Source of the DNA: Flavobacterium sp. 1355
GTDB taxonomy: Bacteria > Bacteroidota > Bacteroidia > Flavobacteriales > Flavobacteriaceae
Assembly (NCBI RefSeq): GCF_017833415.1
Contig: NZ_JAFICC010000003.1
Location: 62,001-126,000, forward strand
Direction of reading: 5' to 3'
Length of the DNA: 64,000 bases
Position 1 is the first letter of the stretch, and every line of letters begins with the position of its first letter. Shown here piece after piece: positions 27,775-37,120 of the stretch. Below the pieces are notes generated by a model. The model worked only from the letters and a program-made list of their open reading frames with translations. It made no database searches and was not told the origin of the DNA. The position numbers and the translations under genes are program-made.

Positions 27775-28152
27775 CTATTGTAGAGACAATTCTGCTTCAG
27801 TATGCAGTACACATACCCAATTGTTGTTTTCCTTTATCCAGGTAGAAGTACAGGCACATTTCATTGGGTCTTTTTGTTCATTATCTATTAGCCCCAATTC
27901 TATTGAGTAAGCAATTACAGCGGCGTCTTCGGCAACTAATTGTGTTTCAATATCAGAAAAATTCAGTACTTTTATTTTATCGCCATCCCCAGACTCAAAC
28001 ATCTCTTTAAACTTAGTTTCATCGATACTTTGTACACCATTTTTACCGGCGATTATACACGGAAAACGAGTCAGATTTTTTACCGTTTCATAATCGTGAT
28101 TTTCCATTCCCTGCCAATATTTTTTTTCTAATTCCATTATTTGCGTTTCCAT
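27775..28152 (-). CDS. SnoaL/NTF2-like (DUF4440) protein
   Basis: A 125-residue cone-fold protein: helix MELEKKYWQGMENHDYETV, loop LTRFPCIIAG, and a C-terminal sheet with AAVIAYSIELG and TSTWIKENNNWVCVLHTE. Family members bind or isomerise small molecules; no catalytic residues can be assigned. Single gene with its own surroundings. Confidence 0.78.
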   Translation of the reverse strand: METQIMELEKKYWQGMENHDYETVKNLTRFPCIIAGKNGVQSIDETKFKEMFESGDGDKIKVLNFSDIETQLVAEDAAVIAYSIELGLIDNEQKDPMKCACTSTWIKENNNWVCVLHTEAELSLQ

Positions 28153-28316
28153 AATCCTATTATTTTTAATTAAACAGTTTATACAAAGTTCAAAATAATA
28201 TTAAAACGTATGCACACTTTTAACATAGATTTAATCAGTTTAACTTCTGATAAACAGATATTTACACAAAAACAAATCTTAATTACATCTACAATACGGA
28301 ACCTGTAAAATATAAA

Positions 28317-28345
28317 AATGGCTCATTTCCTGTCGATGAGCCATT
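28317..28345 (-). terminator. Terminator after the DoxX-like gene
   Basis: A 10-bp perfect stem AATGGCTCAT (28317-28326) and ATGAGCCATT (28336-28345) starts 4 bases after the stop at 28350 and is followed on the minus strand by a T-rich stretch. Confidence 0.7.
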
Positions 28346-28349
28346 ATAT

Positions 28350-29111
28350 TTATCTGATTAATGAAGTTAGGTATATTGTAAAAAGCAACGACAACACAAG
28401 GGCAGAAAACCGAATACAGTTTTTTACAAATCCATTTAAATAACCGGAAGGTAAAAACGATTCCGTTTCAAAAAAGAATGCAACAAGCCTTTTATAGTCC
28501 AGCAGGATGAAAAATAAAACCCCGATCGTAAGTAGTACAGACTGAAGCAGCGCCCCGGCATTCATTTCATAAAAAATATTGATAAGTGTCAGGTTAAAAA
28601 GCACGGGGAACAAAAGTAATGCTCCGGTGAGCAATGTTCTTCTAAACAGCAACAAACTGCCGCCTATAATTTGAATTGAAGCGATCAGGATTCCATATGT
28701 ATGTGAATAGCCAAAATAGAACCAGGTAAGCCACTCCCCTGTCTGCTGTTTCATTGGCATACTTGAAACCTCCTCCGGCACAACAAACTGAAGTCCATAG
28801 AATTTTTTCCAGCCAAAACTGGCTAAATTAAATGCTAAGCAATAACGAATCACTCCATAAAGAACATCGTATATTTTTTCAGAATTAATAGTTTTCTTTC
28901 GTTCCAGAAAATGCCAGATAAATGGAAACAAAAAACTGCTTACCAAAAAAAATCCGATAACAGAAAATACAACTACAGGAGGCAGCCACGGAACATTACC
29001 GCCATTACCTAAAAGTAACATTAGGGCCGAAAATTCAAGTCCCAGAATCAGGGAAACACTGCATTTTTTGAATAGGGAATTTGGAAATGATGAAGAAAAT
29101 GATTTTGACAT
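28350..29111 (-). CDS. Polytopic membrane protein, DoxX-like
   Basis: A 253-residue protein with about six membrane helices. The central part, RYCLAFNLASFGWKKFYGLQF followed by GWLTWFYFGYSH-like helices and IIGGSLLLFRRT, resembles the DoxX core. Located 78 bases downstream of the AraC-type regulator gene on the same strand, so probably controlled by or co-transcribed with it. Function unknown. Confidence 0.72.
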   Translation of the reverse strand: MSKSFSSSFPNSLFKKCSVSLILGLEFSALMLLLGNGGNVPWLPPVVVFSVIGFFLVSSFLFPFIWHFLERKKTINSEKIYDVLYGVIRYCLAFNLASFGWKKFYGLQFVVPEEVSSMPMKQQTGEWLTWFYFGYSHTYGILIASIQIIGGSLLLFRRTLLTGALLLFPVLFNLTLINIFYEMNAGALLQSVLLTIGVLFFILLDYKRLVAFFFETESFLPSGYLNGFVKNCIRFSALVLSLLFTIYLTSLIR

Positions 29112-29189
29112 GGTTTTTAGATTTTAAATTACATTCAACAAATTTGAACAGTAATCTCTCATCAATTGTTCCGATGTACCCTTTCGAAC

Positions 29190-30320
29190 CTATTTTTTAC
29201 TATTTTCTTTATTGATTTTTTCGGCTTTAACAAATCCTGTTGGTGAGTATCCCGTCAGTTTTTTGAAGGTGGTATTAAAAGTGGTTTTGGAGTTAAAGCC
29301 TGATTCAAAAGCAATTCCGACAATATTGAGCTGATCATATGCATCAGACAATAAAAGTCTTTTGGCTTCTTCAATTCTATATTTATTAATAAAATTATAA
29401 AAGTTTTCCTGATTCAGTTCGTTTATCAAAAATGAGGTTTCATTGCAGCTTGCCTGGAGCATACCTGCCAGTTTTGGAAGGCTTAAATCGTTATCAAGAT
29501 ATACTTTTTTAATCTCCATAAGACTTTTGAGCCTGATTTCGAGTTCAGCGAGCCGAGCGCCTGTAACCCTTTTTGGACTATCTTTTTTATAGTCATTGAT
29601 AGTAGCCAATTCTCTTCGTTCGATCTTGCTGTAACCAAAAACTTCTTCCTGTCTTAAGGAAAAGCAGGAAAGAAAAAAAATACCCAGCAGATATAAAAAC
29701 GGAGTCAATTTCTGTAAAGCTTCCAGATTAAAAAACACAAGGTTTAACCAGACAGCCACTATCAACAGCACAATCCATAAAAAAGTTGTCAGCCAGCGCA
29801 GATCTATATTGTTAAGATTAGAAGAAAACTGTTTTGCATTTTTAAAATGTTTTTGCAATCTGATAAAAGACAAACACCAATAAACTGCAGTCTGCACTGG
29901 TAAAGCATTCCGGAGTATAAAAAATACAATAGTGCCGGTTTGATAACTGAATTCAAAATTTTTTCCAGTTATAAAAAAAGGAATTCTGAAAATAAGAAAA
30001 ACAATAAAAGGAATTAAATGCAGTGCATCTTTTTTTTCTATTTTCTTATCAAGAGAGGTAAAATGTACTATACTGTAATAAAGTAATGGCGCAGTTAAAA
30101 ATCGTATTAAACCAATGATTTCGAATAATATGGGATATGTGATATGAAAATTTTGTGCAAATAAAGGTATTTCAAGAAGAGTTAAAGACAGCGTAATCAT
30201 AAATGCTCCTAAAAAGAGATTAGCCCGCAAATTGGCTTTTGGGGCTTTAGCTAAAAGTAAACATCCTGATAAAAATGCAGTACCACTTGTAAACCCCATT
30301 AAAGCAGGAAAATTAATCAT
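29190..30320 (-). CDS. AraC-family regulator with membrane sensor domain
   Basis: A 376-residue protein. The first 225 residues contain seven or so hydrophobic helices, as in the membrane-bound AraC proteins common in Bacteroidota. Residues about 270-370 are an AraC DNA-binding domain with two HTH units; the second has VGIAFESGFNSKTTFNTTF and KLTGYSPTGF. It probably senses a signal at the inner membrane and controls nearby genes such as the DoxX-like gene downstream. Confidence 0.85.
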   Translation of the reverse strand: MINFPALMGFTSGTAFLSGCLLLAKAPKANLRANLFLGAFMITLSLTLLEIPLFAQNFHITYPILFEIIGLIRFLTAPLLYYSIVHFTSLDKKIEKKDALHLIPFIVFLIFRIPFFITGKNFEFSYQTGTIVFFILRNALPVQTAVYWCLSFIRLQKHFKNAKQFSSNLNNIDLRWLTTFLWIVLLIVAVWLNLVFFNLEALQKLTPFLYLLGIFFLSCFSLRQEEVFGYSKIERRELATINDYKKDSPKRVTGARLAELEIRLKSLMEIKKVYLDNDLSLPKLAGMLQASCNETSFLINELNQENFYNFINKYRIEEAKRLLLSDAYDQLNIVGIAFESGFNSKTTFNTTFKKLTGYSPTGFVKAEKINKENSKK

Positions 30321-30409
30321 GTTCTGTTTAGTTTCATCTATAGTTATGATTCCAAATTATAACAACCTTTTATTAACACCTATAATGTATTTTATAGTTT
30401 CTATAATGG

Positions 30410-30835
30410 TTATTTTATATAATTCGGTGAAACACATTTTTGCCAATATTCAACAATATTTTTTATCAATTCTTTCATTTCTATAAAATCGTATGGTTTT
30501 ATAAAAAATCCTTGTACTGATTTTGAATAAGCTTCTACAACATGCTTCTGTTCGGCACCCGTGGTAAAAAAAAGGTAAGGAATAGACTTCATTCTCAAAT
30601 CTTCGTTCTCATGAACTTTTGACCGTAGTTCTATTCCGTTTAATTTCGGCATATTGATATCTGAAAAAATAATAAAAGGCTCAACAGCTGTTTCAGTCAG
30701 AAAATTAAGTGCCGTTTCTCCATCACCAAAAAAGATAATTTCATTTCTGTAATTAAGTTCTTTAAATGCCAATGCCAGTATTTCCTGGTCATCCTCGTCG
30801 TCTTCTATAATAATTATTGGGCCGCCCTTATTCAT
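30410..30835 (-). CDS. Single-domain response regulator
   Basis: A 141-residue receiver: acidic pocket IIEDDEDD, phospho-acceptor D59 in IFSDINMPKLNG, Thr in FFTTGAE and Lys in IKPYD. No output domain. It faces away from the PAS kinase gene at 31171 and may belong to the same phosphorelay group as that kinase. Confidence 0.87.
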   Translation of the reverse strand: MNKGGPIIIIEDDEDDQEILALAFKELNYRNEIIFFGDGETALNFLTETAVEPFIIFSDINMPKLNGIELRSKVHENEDLRMKSIPYLFFTTGAEQKHVVEAYSKSVQGFFIKPYDFIEMKELIKNIVEYWQKCVSPNYIK

Positions 30836-31170
30836 GAGTGTATTGTTTTTTATTTGTCAGAAAGGTACTTAAATTTAGGATACATTTCTTTTCTGAAATA
30901 AAACGAATAATTATTTTAAATATTCTATTCAAAATAGCTTTTATAAAAGATTCAGGGCGTATAGTTTAGTATATTTTTACTAACCTTATTTTCTCCATAT
31001 GCAAATAATAAAAATAAGTAAGTGTTTAACCACTTAATTTCGCTATATTCGTTTGTAATCCTAACAATCTTAAAAATTAAGTTGAGGTATCAGTTCTAAT
31101 AATTACTAAAATATAGGTGCTTTTCCAGCAAATTACTGCCATTATTTTTCTAAATATAACTTCGCATTAT
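30836..31170. other. Divergent intergenic region, no gene seen
   Basis: About 335 AT-rich bases between the receiver gene and the coiled-coil kinase. I see no clear promoter consensus, RNA or hairpin. The kinase frame could start at a GTG at 31117 inside it, but the ATG at 31171 is preferred. Confidence 0.4.
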
Positions 31171-32805
31171 ATGAATATCAAAGAAAAAAATGACAATAGG
31201 GAAATAATCCTTTCCTCAGGTCAGAAATCTCCTGAAAAAGAGAACACTCAAAAGCCTGCAGACCTTATTACAGCCAGAAATAAACTATCCTCTACAAATA
31301 ACAAAAAGCAAACAGCAGAAATCCAAAATCTTAAAGAGCAGCTTAAAGCAAAAGAACAGCAGCTTAACAATCATGTTAATGCTATCGATACCTCAAACGC
31401 CTCGATAGAGTTTGATCTTGAAGGCAATATCCTTAGTGTCAATAGGAATTTTCTGGAAATTATGGGTTATGATGAAGGTGATCTCGTCGGAAAACATCAT
31501 CGGCTTTTAGTTGATCCTGCTTATTCAGAATCAAGAGCTTATGATTTGTTCTGGAGCAACCTGAAAAAAGGAATTTATCAAAAAGATGAGTTTATCCGCC
31601 TGTCCAAAAACGGAAAATTAATATGGCTTTTAGGCAGCTATAACCCTATTTTGGATATTGTGGGCAAACCCTATAAAATCTTAAAAATAGCTACCGATAT
31701 TACTCTTACAAAGACTCAGTTTTTGCAGCTGGCGGTACAGGCACAGGAAAAAGAAAAACGCGCTTCTGAACTGGCCATCGCTAATAAAGAACTTGCTTTT
31801 CAGAATAAGGAAAAGGAAAAACGTGCTGCAGAGCTTGTAATTGCCAATAAAGAATTGAAATTTCAAAATGAGCAAAAAGAACAAAGAGCAAGTGAATTAA
31901 TTATTGCAAACAAAGAACTTGCTATACAAAGTAAAGAAAAAGAAAAACGTGCCGGCGAATTGATTATTGCAAATAAAAAACTGGCTGCCGAAAATATTCT
32001 GAAGGAAAAGAGAAAGGTTGAAAAGCAAAAACGTGCCGCAGAATTGATTGTAAAGAACAGAGAACTTGCTTATCAGGAAAAACGAAGTAAAGAACTGACC
32101 CTCGCATACGATGAGCTTAAAAAAGCCCAGGAAGAGCTGGAATCGTTCTCTTATTCTGTTTCTCATGATCTTCGCGCTCCGATACGTGCCATTAACGGTT
32201 ATACTCAAATTCTGATAGAAGATCATATCGATTTATTTGATGACGATGGAAAAAACATGTTTCATGCGATAATAAAAAACTCAAATAAAATGGGACTCCT
32301 GATAGATGACTTACTGGCTTTTAGCAAATTAGGCCGCAAACAGGTATCTTCTTTCAATATTAATATGACAGCATTAGTAAATGGGGTAATAAACGATATA
32401 GCAATAGAAAAGGGTGAAAATAATCCAATATTCGAAATTGATAAACTTGCTCCTTCAAATGGAGATCCATCTCTCATCAAACAGGTTTGGATAAACTTAA
32501 TTTCAAATGCCATTAAATATTCAAAATATAAAACTGAAACCCGAATTAAAATAACATCAATTTCAAAAAATGACAAAATAATTTACAGTATACAGGACTG
32601 GGGAGCAGGTTTCGACATGGCCTATTATGACAAGTTGTTTGGTGTTTTTCAGCGCCTTCACTCGCAGGATGAGTTTTCCGGAACGGGCATTGGCCTGGCA
32701 ATTGTGCAAAAAATAGTAAGCCGCCATTATGGAACTGTATGGGCCGAATCAAAACTAGACGAAGGCGCAAAATTTTACTTTAGCCTGCCTGATATTAAAC
32801 ATTAA
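31171..32805 (+). CDS. PAS sensor histidine kinase with tandem coiled-coil linker
   Basis: A 544-residue soluble kinase. A coiled coil (residues about 40-70) precedes one PAS domain (about 75-185, with FDLEGNILSVNRNFLEIMGY). Then comes an exceptional linker: five copies of a 21-residue unit with consensus EKEKRAxELxIANKELAxQ. HisKA follows with SVSHDLRAPIRAI (His332) and HATPase_c with NLISNAIKYSK, DWGAGF and GTGIGLAI. I prefer the ATG at 31171 because the frame upstream begins with GTG and adds an uncharacteristic hydrophobic peptide. A receiver gene follows after 11 bases and a receiver-kinase after that; this looks like a phytochrome-type phosphorelay set without a chromophore domain. Confidence 0.86.
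   Translation: MNIKEKNDNREIILSSGQKSPEKENTQKPADLITARNKLSSTNNKKQTAEIQNLKEQLKAKEQQLNNHVNAIDTSNASIEFDLEGNILSVNRNFLEIMGYDEGDLVGKHHRLLVDPAYSESRAYDLFWSNLKKGIYQKDEFIRLSKNGKLIWLLGSYNPILDIVGKPYKILKIATDITLTKTQFLQLAVQAQEKEKRASELAIANKELAFQNKEKEKRAAELVIANKELKFQNEQKEQRASELIIANKELAIQSKEKEKRAGELIIANKKLAAENILKEKRKVEKQKRAAELIVKNRELAYQEKRSKELTLAYDELKKAQEELESFSYSVSHDLRAPIRAINGYTQILIEDHIDLFDDDGKNMFHAIIKNSNKMGLLIDDLLAFSKLGRKQVSSFNINMTALVNGVINDIAIEKGENNPIFEIDKLAPSNGDPSLIKQVWINLISNAIKYSKYKTETRIKITSISKNDKIIYSIQDWGAGFDMAYYDKLFGVFQRLHSQDEFSGTGIGLAIVQKIVSRHYGTVWAESKLDEGAKFYFSLPDIKH
31747..32082 (+). repeat. 63-bp tandem repeats coding a coiled-coil linker
   Basis: Four contiguous 63-base units (31747-31998), a 21-base insertion, then a fifth unit (32020-32082). 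Each codes 21 residues with the pattern KRAxELxIANKEL, that is three heptads. The units differ at the DNA level, so they are old or under selection rather than freshly slipped. A single copy also occurs in the receiver-kinase at 33290. Confidence 0.85.
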
Positions 32806-32816
32806 AAAATATAAAA

Positions 32817-33257
32817 ATGAATTACGACGATATTGAAATTTTATTTGCCGAAGACAGCATGGAAGATGCTTTGTTAACTATACGCGCATTAAATAAAAGT
32901 GGTTTTACAAACAAACTTTTACATGTAAAAGACGGAGCTGAAGCACTTGATTTTATATACTGCAGAGGAATTTACGCTGAAAGGAATCCGAAATCATATC
33001 CGAAACTTTTCCTTCTGGATTTAAAAATGCCAAAAATGTCAGGGATACAGGTATTGGAAAAAGTTAAAAGTGATGCTGATCTTAAATCAATTCCGGTAGT
33101 TATCCTAACCTCTTCGCAGGAAGATCCTGATATAGCAAAATGCTACAGCCTTGGTGCCAACAGTTATATAGTAAAACCTGTTGACAGCAATAATTTTTTT
33201 AATGCCATAAAAGAAATGGGAATGTACTGGATGATTCTTAGCCAGCCTGCTATATAA
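32817..33257 (+). CDS. Single-domain response regulator (Rcp1-like)
   Basis: A 146-residue receiver: acidic residues FAEDSMED, phospho-acceptor D68 in LFLLDLKMPKMSG, ILTSSQED and Lys in IVKPVD. The long loop after helix 2 (FIYCRGIYAERNPKSYPK) is typical of Rcp1/CheY-like receivers paired with phytochrome-type kinases. Follows the kinase by 11 bases. Confidence 0.88.
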   Translation: MNYDDIEILFAEDSMEDALLTIRALNKSGFTNKLLHVKDGAEALDFIYCRGIYAERNPKSYPKLFLLDLKMPKMSGIQVLEKVKSDADLKSIPVVILTSSQEDPDIAKCYSLGANSYIVKPVDSNNFFNAIKEMGMYWMILSQPAI

Positions 33258-33289
33258 ATTTAAAGCAAACGATTATTTAATCTAAAATT

Positions 33290-34621
33290 ATGATTTCAAA
33301 TCACATAAAAGAAGATATTAAAATATTGATATTAGAAGATAATACTGCTGATGCGGATTTACTAGTGCGCCATCTAACAAAAGCCGGATTATCGTTTGTT
33401 TCAAAAGTCGTTGAATCAAGAAAATCATTTGAAGATGGTCTTGAAAACTTTTTACCCGATATTATTTTGTCAGACTACTCTCTTCCGTCATTTGATGCAG
33501 TTTCTGCTTTTAAAGTGATAAAAGACAAGAATCTCAATATTCCTTTTATAATAATTTCCGGTACAATTGGAGAAGAAAATGCTGTAATGCTTATAAAAGA
33601 AGGCGTAACTGATTATGTTTCTAAAAATAATTTCTCATCCTTACTGCAAAAGATAAGCCGTGCGCTCAAAGAAGCTGAGGAATTGGTTGAAAAAGAAGAT
33701 CTGCTGCAGAAACTAAAAATTCAGACTGCGGCACTACTGGTAGCCAATCAGGAATTGGGATTTCAAAATGCTGAGAAAGAAAAAAGGGCTATTGAACTGC
33801 TCAATGCAAATAAAGAACTTCTTGCCTTTAATTTTATTTCTAGCCATGACCTTCAGGAACCGCTTAGGAAAATTCAGATTTTCATTTCTATAATGATGGA
33901 TAAAGAGATGAAAACCATGACTGAAGACGGGAAAAACAGCTTAAAACGAATACATGTAGCGGCAACCCGAATGAGACAGCTCATTGAGGACCTTATGGAC
34001 TTTTCCAGAGTCAGTACCAACGATCATCATTATGAGATGAGCGATCTAAAGGATATTATCGAAGATGTAAAATCGGAACTTACAGATACAATTCATCAAA
34101 AAAAGGCTGTTTTTAAAGTAAAAGGATTAATGCCGGTAAATATAATAGCTTTTCAATTTCGCCAGCTTATTTATAATTTAATGAGCAACTCGCTAAAATT
34201 CTCAATACCAGAGATTCCGCCTCAGATTACCATACAATCTGTTATGCTTAAAAATAAAGAATTCAGGCTTCTTAATCTGCCAGAAAGCCCACAGAAATGT
34301 GATTACTGGCACCTTAGTTTTCAGGATAACGGAATTGGTTTTGAAGCTCAGTATAACCAAAACATTTTTGTTATATTTCAGAGGCTGCATCACACTGAGG
34401 ATTATTTAGGAACAGGAATTGGTCTGGCCATAGTCAAAAAAATTGTAGAAAATCACAACGGTATTATAATCGCTGATGGAAATTTAAACAACGGTGTTAC
34501 TTTTAATATTTATATACCGGTAGTTAAGGATTTCAATAAAAAAAAGGGCGCTTTTAAAGTTAATAAAGAAAATTCAGGTGCAATACCTGTTAAACAGCAA
34601 AACGCATTTGAAATGCATTAG
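33290..34621 (+). CDS. Receiver-histidine kinase hybrid
   Basis: A 443-residue protein: N-terminal receiver (about 8-125) with acidic LILEDNTADAD and D62 in IILSDYSLPSFD; a short coiled coil carrying one copy of the EKEKRAIELLNANKEL unit; HisKA with SSHDLQEPLRKI (His186); HATPase_c with NLMSNSLKFS, DNGIGF and GTGIGLAI. With the two genes before it, it forms a three-gene relay unit, in which it may receive phosphate from the upstream kinase. No output DNA-binding domain. Confidence 0.86.
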   Translation: MISNHIKEDIKILILEDNTADADLLVRHLTKAGLSFVSKVVESRKSFEDGLENFLPDIILSDYSLPSFDAVSAFKVIKDKNLNIPFIIISGTIGEENAVMLIKEGVTDYVSKNNFSSLLQKISRALKEAEELVEKEDLLQKLKIQTAALLVANQELGFQNAEKEKRAIELLNANKELLAFNFISSHDLQEPLRKIQIFISIMMDKEMKTMTEDGKNSLKRIHVAATRMRQLIEDLMDFSRVSTNDHHYEMSDLKDIIEDVKSELTDTIHQKKAVFKVKGLMPVNIIAFQFRQLIYNLMSNSLKFSIPEIPPQITIQSVMLKNKEFRLLNLPESPQKCDYWHLSFQDNGIGFEAQYNQNIFVIFQRLHHTEDYLGTGIGLAIVKKIVENHNGIIIADGNLNNGVTFNIYIPVVKDFNKKKGAFKVNKENSGAIPVKQQNAFEMH

Positions 34622-34859
34622 AACATCTTAGCAATTTCAACTTGTTTAATAGACTTATTGATGGAATGCATTTGTTTTTTTGCATTTCAAAAAAAAACAG
34701 GCAAAACTTCCCAGGCACATTTCAAATAAAATTAATTAATTTAGCTAAGATTGATTTAAGCTGATTTTAAATACTTACGCATTGTAATTAATTTTTTATA
34801 CGCCTTACTTAATAAGAAAACACGACCGAAAATTAAAAATTCTATTATAAAACAAAAGA

Positions 34860-36434
34860 ATGCTTGACAACTTCCCTTTTTATCTGGGTATATTAATTGT
34901 TATTTTATTGCTCATTATGCTGGCAAATAAAATAAAGGTGGCTTATCCTGTACTACTAGTATTAGCAGGATTAGTTATTAGTTTTATTCCCGGTGTACCG
35001 GTTATTAACATCGAACCTGAACTTATATTCTTTATCTTTCTGCCTCCGTTATTATATGAAGCAGCGTGGACTGTTTCCTGGAAAGAAATGTGGCGCTGGC
35101 GAAGAATTATTACAAGCTTTGCTTTTGTAGTCGTTTTTCTTTCTGCACTTTCGGTAGCACTGGTTGCAAACTATATCATTCCGGGTTTTTCATTGGCATT
35201 GGGCTTTGTACTCGGTGGTATTGTTTCTCCGCCCGATGCAGTGAGTGCAGGTGCTATTTTAAAGTTTGTCAAAGTACCAAAAGCGATTTCGTCTATTTTA
35301 GAGGGCGAAAGTTTATTGAATGATGCCTCATCATTGATTATTTTCAGATTTGCGATGGTCGCAGTTGCCACAGAACAGTTTCTATTTTACAAAGCAGCTG
35401 CAAGTTTTAGCTGGATGATTATCGGCGGGGTATCCATCGGCTTATTGATCGGATGGCTTTTTATGAAAGCACACAAATATTTACCGACTGATGCCAATGT
35501 TGATATTGTCCTGTCGCTGCTTACACCTTATATTATTTACCTCGCAGCCGAGGAAGTACATTGCTCCGGTGTACTGGCTGTAGTAGCCGGAGGACTGCTT
35601 TTATCTAATAACAGGCATCGTTTTCTCAGCAGCAAATCACGTCTGCGCGGTGTAAATGTTTGGGAAAGTTTCTGTTTTATATTAAATGGATTTGTCTTTA
35701 TGCTAATCGGATTAGATTTGCCACAAATTACTAAAGGGCTTGAAGAAGTAAGCCTTCCATCTGCAATTGGTTATGGGGTTATAATAACTTTGGTTTTAAT
35801 AGTAAGCAGAATGCTTTCTTCTTATGGGGCTGTAGTGGTTACATTGATTGCCCGCAACTTTATCACTGTAGCCGATAGCCGAAACCCCGGCATAAAAACG
35901 CCTTTTATTCTTGGATGGACCGGAATGCGTGGTGTGGTTTCGCTGGCAGCAGCATTATCCATACCTGTTTACTTGAATAATGGAAATGGTTTTCCACAGC
36001 GTAATCTTATATTGTTTATCACCTTTATTGTTATTCTTCTGACTTTATTAATTCAGGGGTTGACGTTGCCATATTTTATCAGAAAAATTAAACTTACTGA
36101 TATTTATGATCCTGTACCCCGCGATGAAGCCTACAATACTATACGTCAGGAATTATCACATTTTGCTATCAATTATCTTAAAACCAAATACAGCAATGAG
36201 CTCGAAACTCATACTTCATTGCAGCACCTTATTCAAAAATGGGAACTTCACAGTAATGGTATAGATGATGAATCAATTGGAGAAGATCTTAAAGTTATTT
36301 ATCTCGATTTGCTAAATAAACAAAGAGAATGGCTTAGAAATAAAAACAAGGAAGATCAGACACTGGATGAGTATGTTATCAGAAGGCAAATGCATTATTT
36401 AGATATTGAAGAAGAAAAGCTAAGATACCTTTAG
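34860..36434 (+). CDS. Na+/H+ antiporter, CPA1 family
   Basis: A 524-residue transporter with about 12 membrane helices. The ion-site region reads GGIVSPPDAVSAGAIL, then LEGESLLNDASSLI with the ND pair typical of bacterial CPA1 antiporters, and GWTGMRGVVSLAAALSIP late in the protein. A soluble C-terminal tail of about 110 residues (WELHSNGIDDES and so on) may regulate it. Exports Na+ or other cations in exchange for H+. Single gene; the 238 bases before it hold no recognisable gene. Confidence 0.88.
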   Translation: MLDNFPFYLGILIVILLLIMLANKIKVAYPVLLVLAGLVISFIPGVPVINIEPELIFFIFLPPLLYEAAWTVSWKEMWRWRRIITSFAFVVVFLSALSVALVANYIIPGFSLALGFVLGGIVSPPDAVSAGAILKFVKVPKAISSILEGESLLNDASSLIIFRFAMVAVATEQFLFYKAAASFSWMIIGGVSIGLLIGWLFMKAHKYLPTDANVDIVLSLLTPYIIYLAAEEVHCSGVLAVVAGGLLLSNNRHRFLSSKSRLRGVNVWESFCFILNGFVFMLIGLDLPQITKGLEEVSLPSAIGYGVIITLVLIVSRMLSSYGAVVVTLIARNFITVADSRNPGIKTPFILGWTGMRGVVSLAAALSIPVYLNNGNGFPQRNLILFITFIVILLTLLIQGLTLPYFIRKIKLTDIYDPVPRDEAYNTIRQELSHFAINYLKTKYSNELETHTSLQHLIQKWELHSNGIDDESIGEDLKVIYLDLLNKQREWLRNKNKEDQTLDEYVIRRQMHYLDIEEEKLRYL

Positions 36435-36465
36435 TGTCTAAATATATATTTTTGAATAATTTTAA

Positions 36466-37119
36466 TCAAAAAACAACTGCCGATTTAAAATATTTTTTAT
36501 ATACTTTGAATAGCTGAATAATTCCCATAGCAATAAAAAACAATGGGATAAAAACCGGTAATATGTATTTTGAAAACTGATTTATTTGTTGAAATACCGT
36601 TTGCAATACTATAATCAAGCTAAACATTCCTAAGAAAATCCCAACCAAAGTTCCGGCAATGTAATAATACTTTAACTTACCATCGGGAGTTATATAATGT
36701 TGATTAAGTAAATAAAGATTCCAACTGGTCCAAAAAGGAAGCTGCAAAAAATTAAGACAGTTTAAAACCACTCCAATTACAAAGGGTGAATACAGCATAT
36801 ATTGGCGCAGCTGATTATCGGGCTTTGCCGGCTGATTAAAATTCAAATAAAAAACAAAAGCCAAAACAAATAAAAATGCTACTGAAAACAAATCTATAAA
36901 TTTCATGAGCTTTTTATTTCTTACCAGTTGTTTTGCAAAAAGCAGAGTGAAATAAATAACAAAAGTTTCAACAAAAACGACTCCGAACAAAAACAAAACT
37001 AAATTATGAAGTCCCGATTTTGAATAAATTTCCAATCCTGCCAGATTTAGATATCCTAATGGAATTGAACCCAGAAAGCTAACCAGAAATCCAACGGAGA
37101 TGTTTTTTAATCTTTTCAT
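36466..37119 (-). CDS. LysE-type transporter, last gene of the seven-gene operon
   Basis: A 217-residue protein with six membrane helices and the LysE-family opening SVGFLVSFLGSIPLGYLN. The frame is open to 37224, but the ATG at 37119 directly follows the stop of the ATP-grasp gene and gives a normal N-terminus, so I use it. Family members export amino acids or related small molecules; here the substrate might be the product of the ATP-grasp ligase just upstream, but that is a guess. Confidence 0.75.
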   Translation of the reverse strand: MKRLKNISVGFLVSFLGSIPLGYLNLAGLEIYSKSGLHNLVLFLFGVVFVETFVIYFTLLFAKQLVRNKKLMKFIDLFSVAFLFVLAFVFYLNFNQPAKPDNQLRQYMLYSPFVIGVVLNCLNFLQLPFWTSWNLYLLNQHYITPDGKLKYYYIAGTLVGIFLGMFSLIIVLQTVFQQINQFSKYILPVFIPLFFIAMGIIQLFKVYKKYFKSAVVF

Positions 37120-37120
37120 T

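Noticed and set aside
31117-31170. Upstream GTG start of the coiled-coil kinase
   Set aside because: Would add an 18-residue hydrophobic peptide before a cytoplasmic coiled coil; ATG at 31171 is better.
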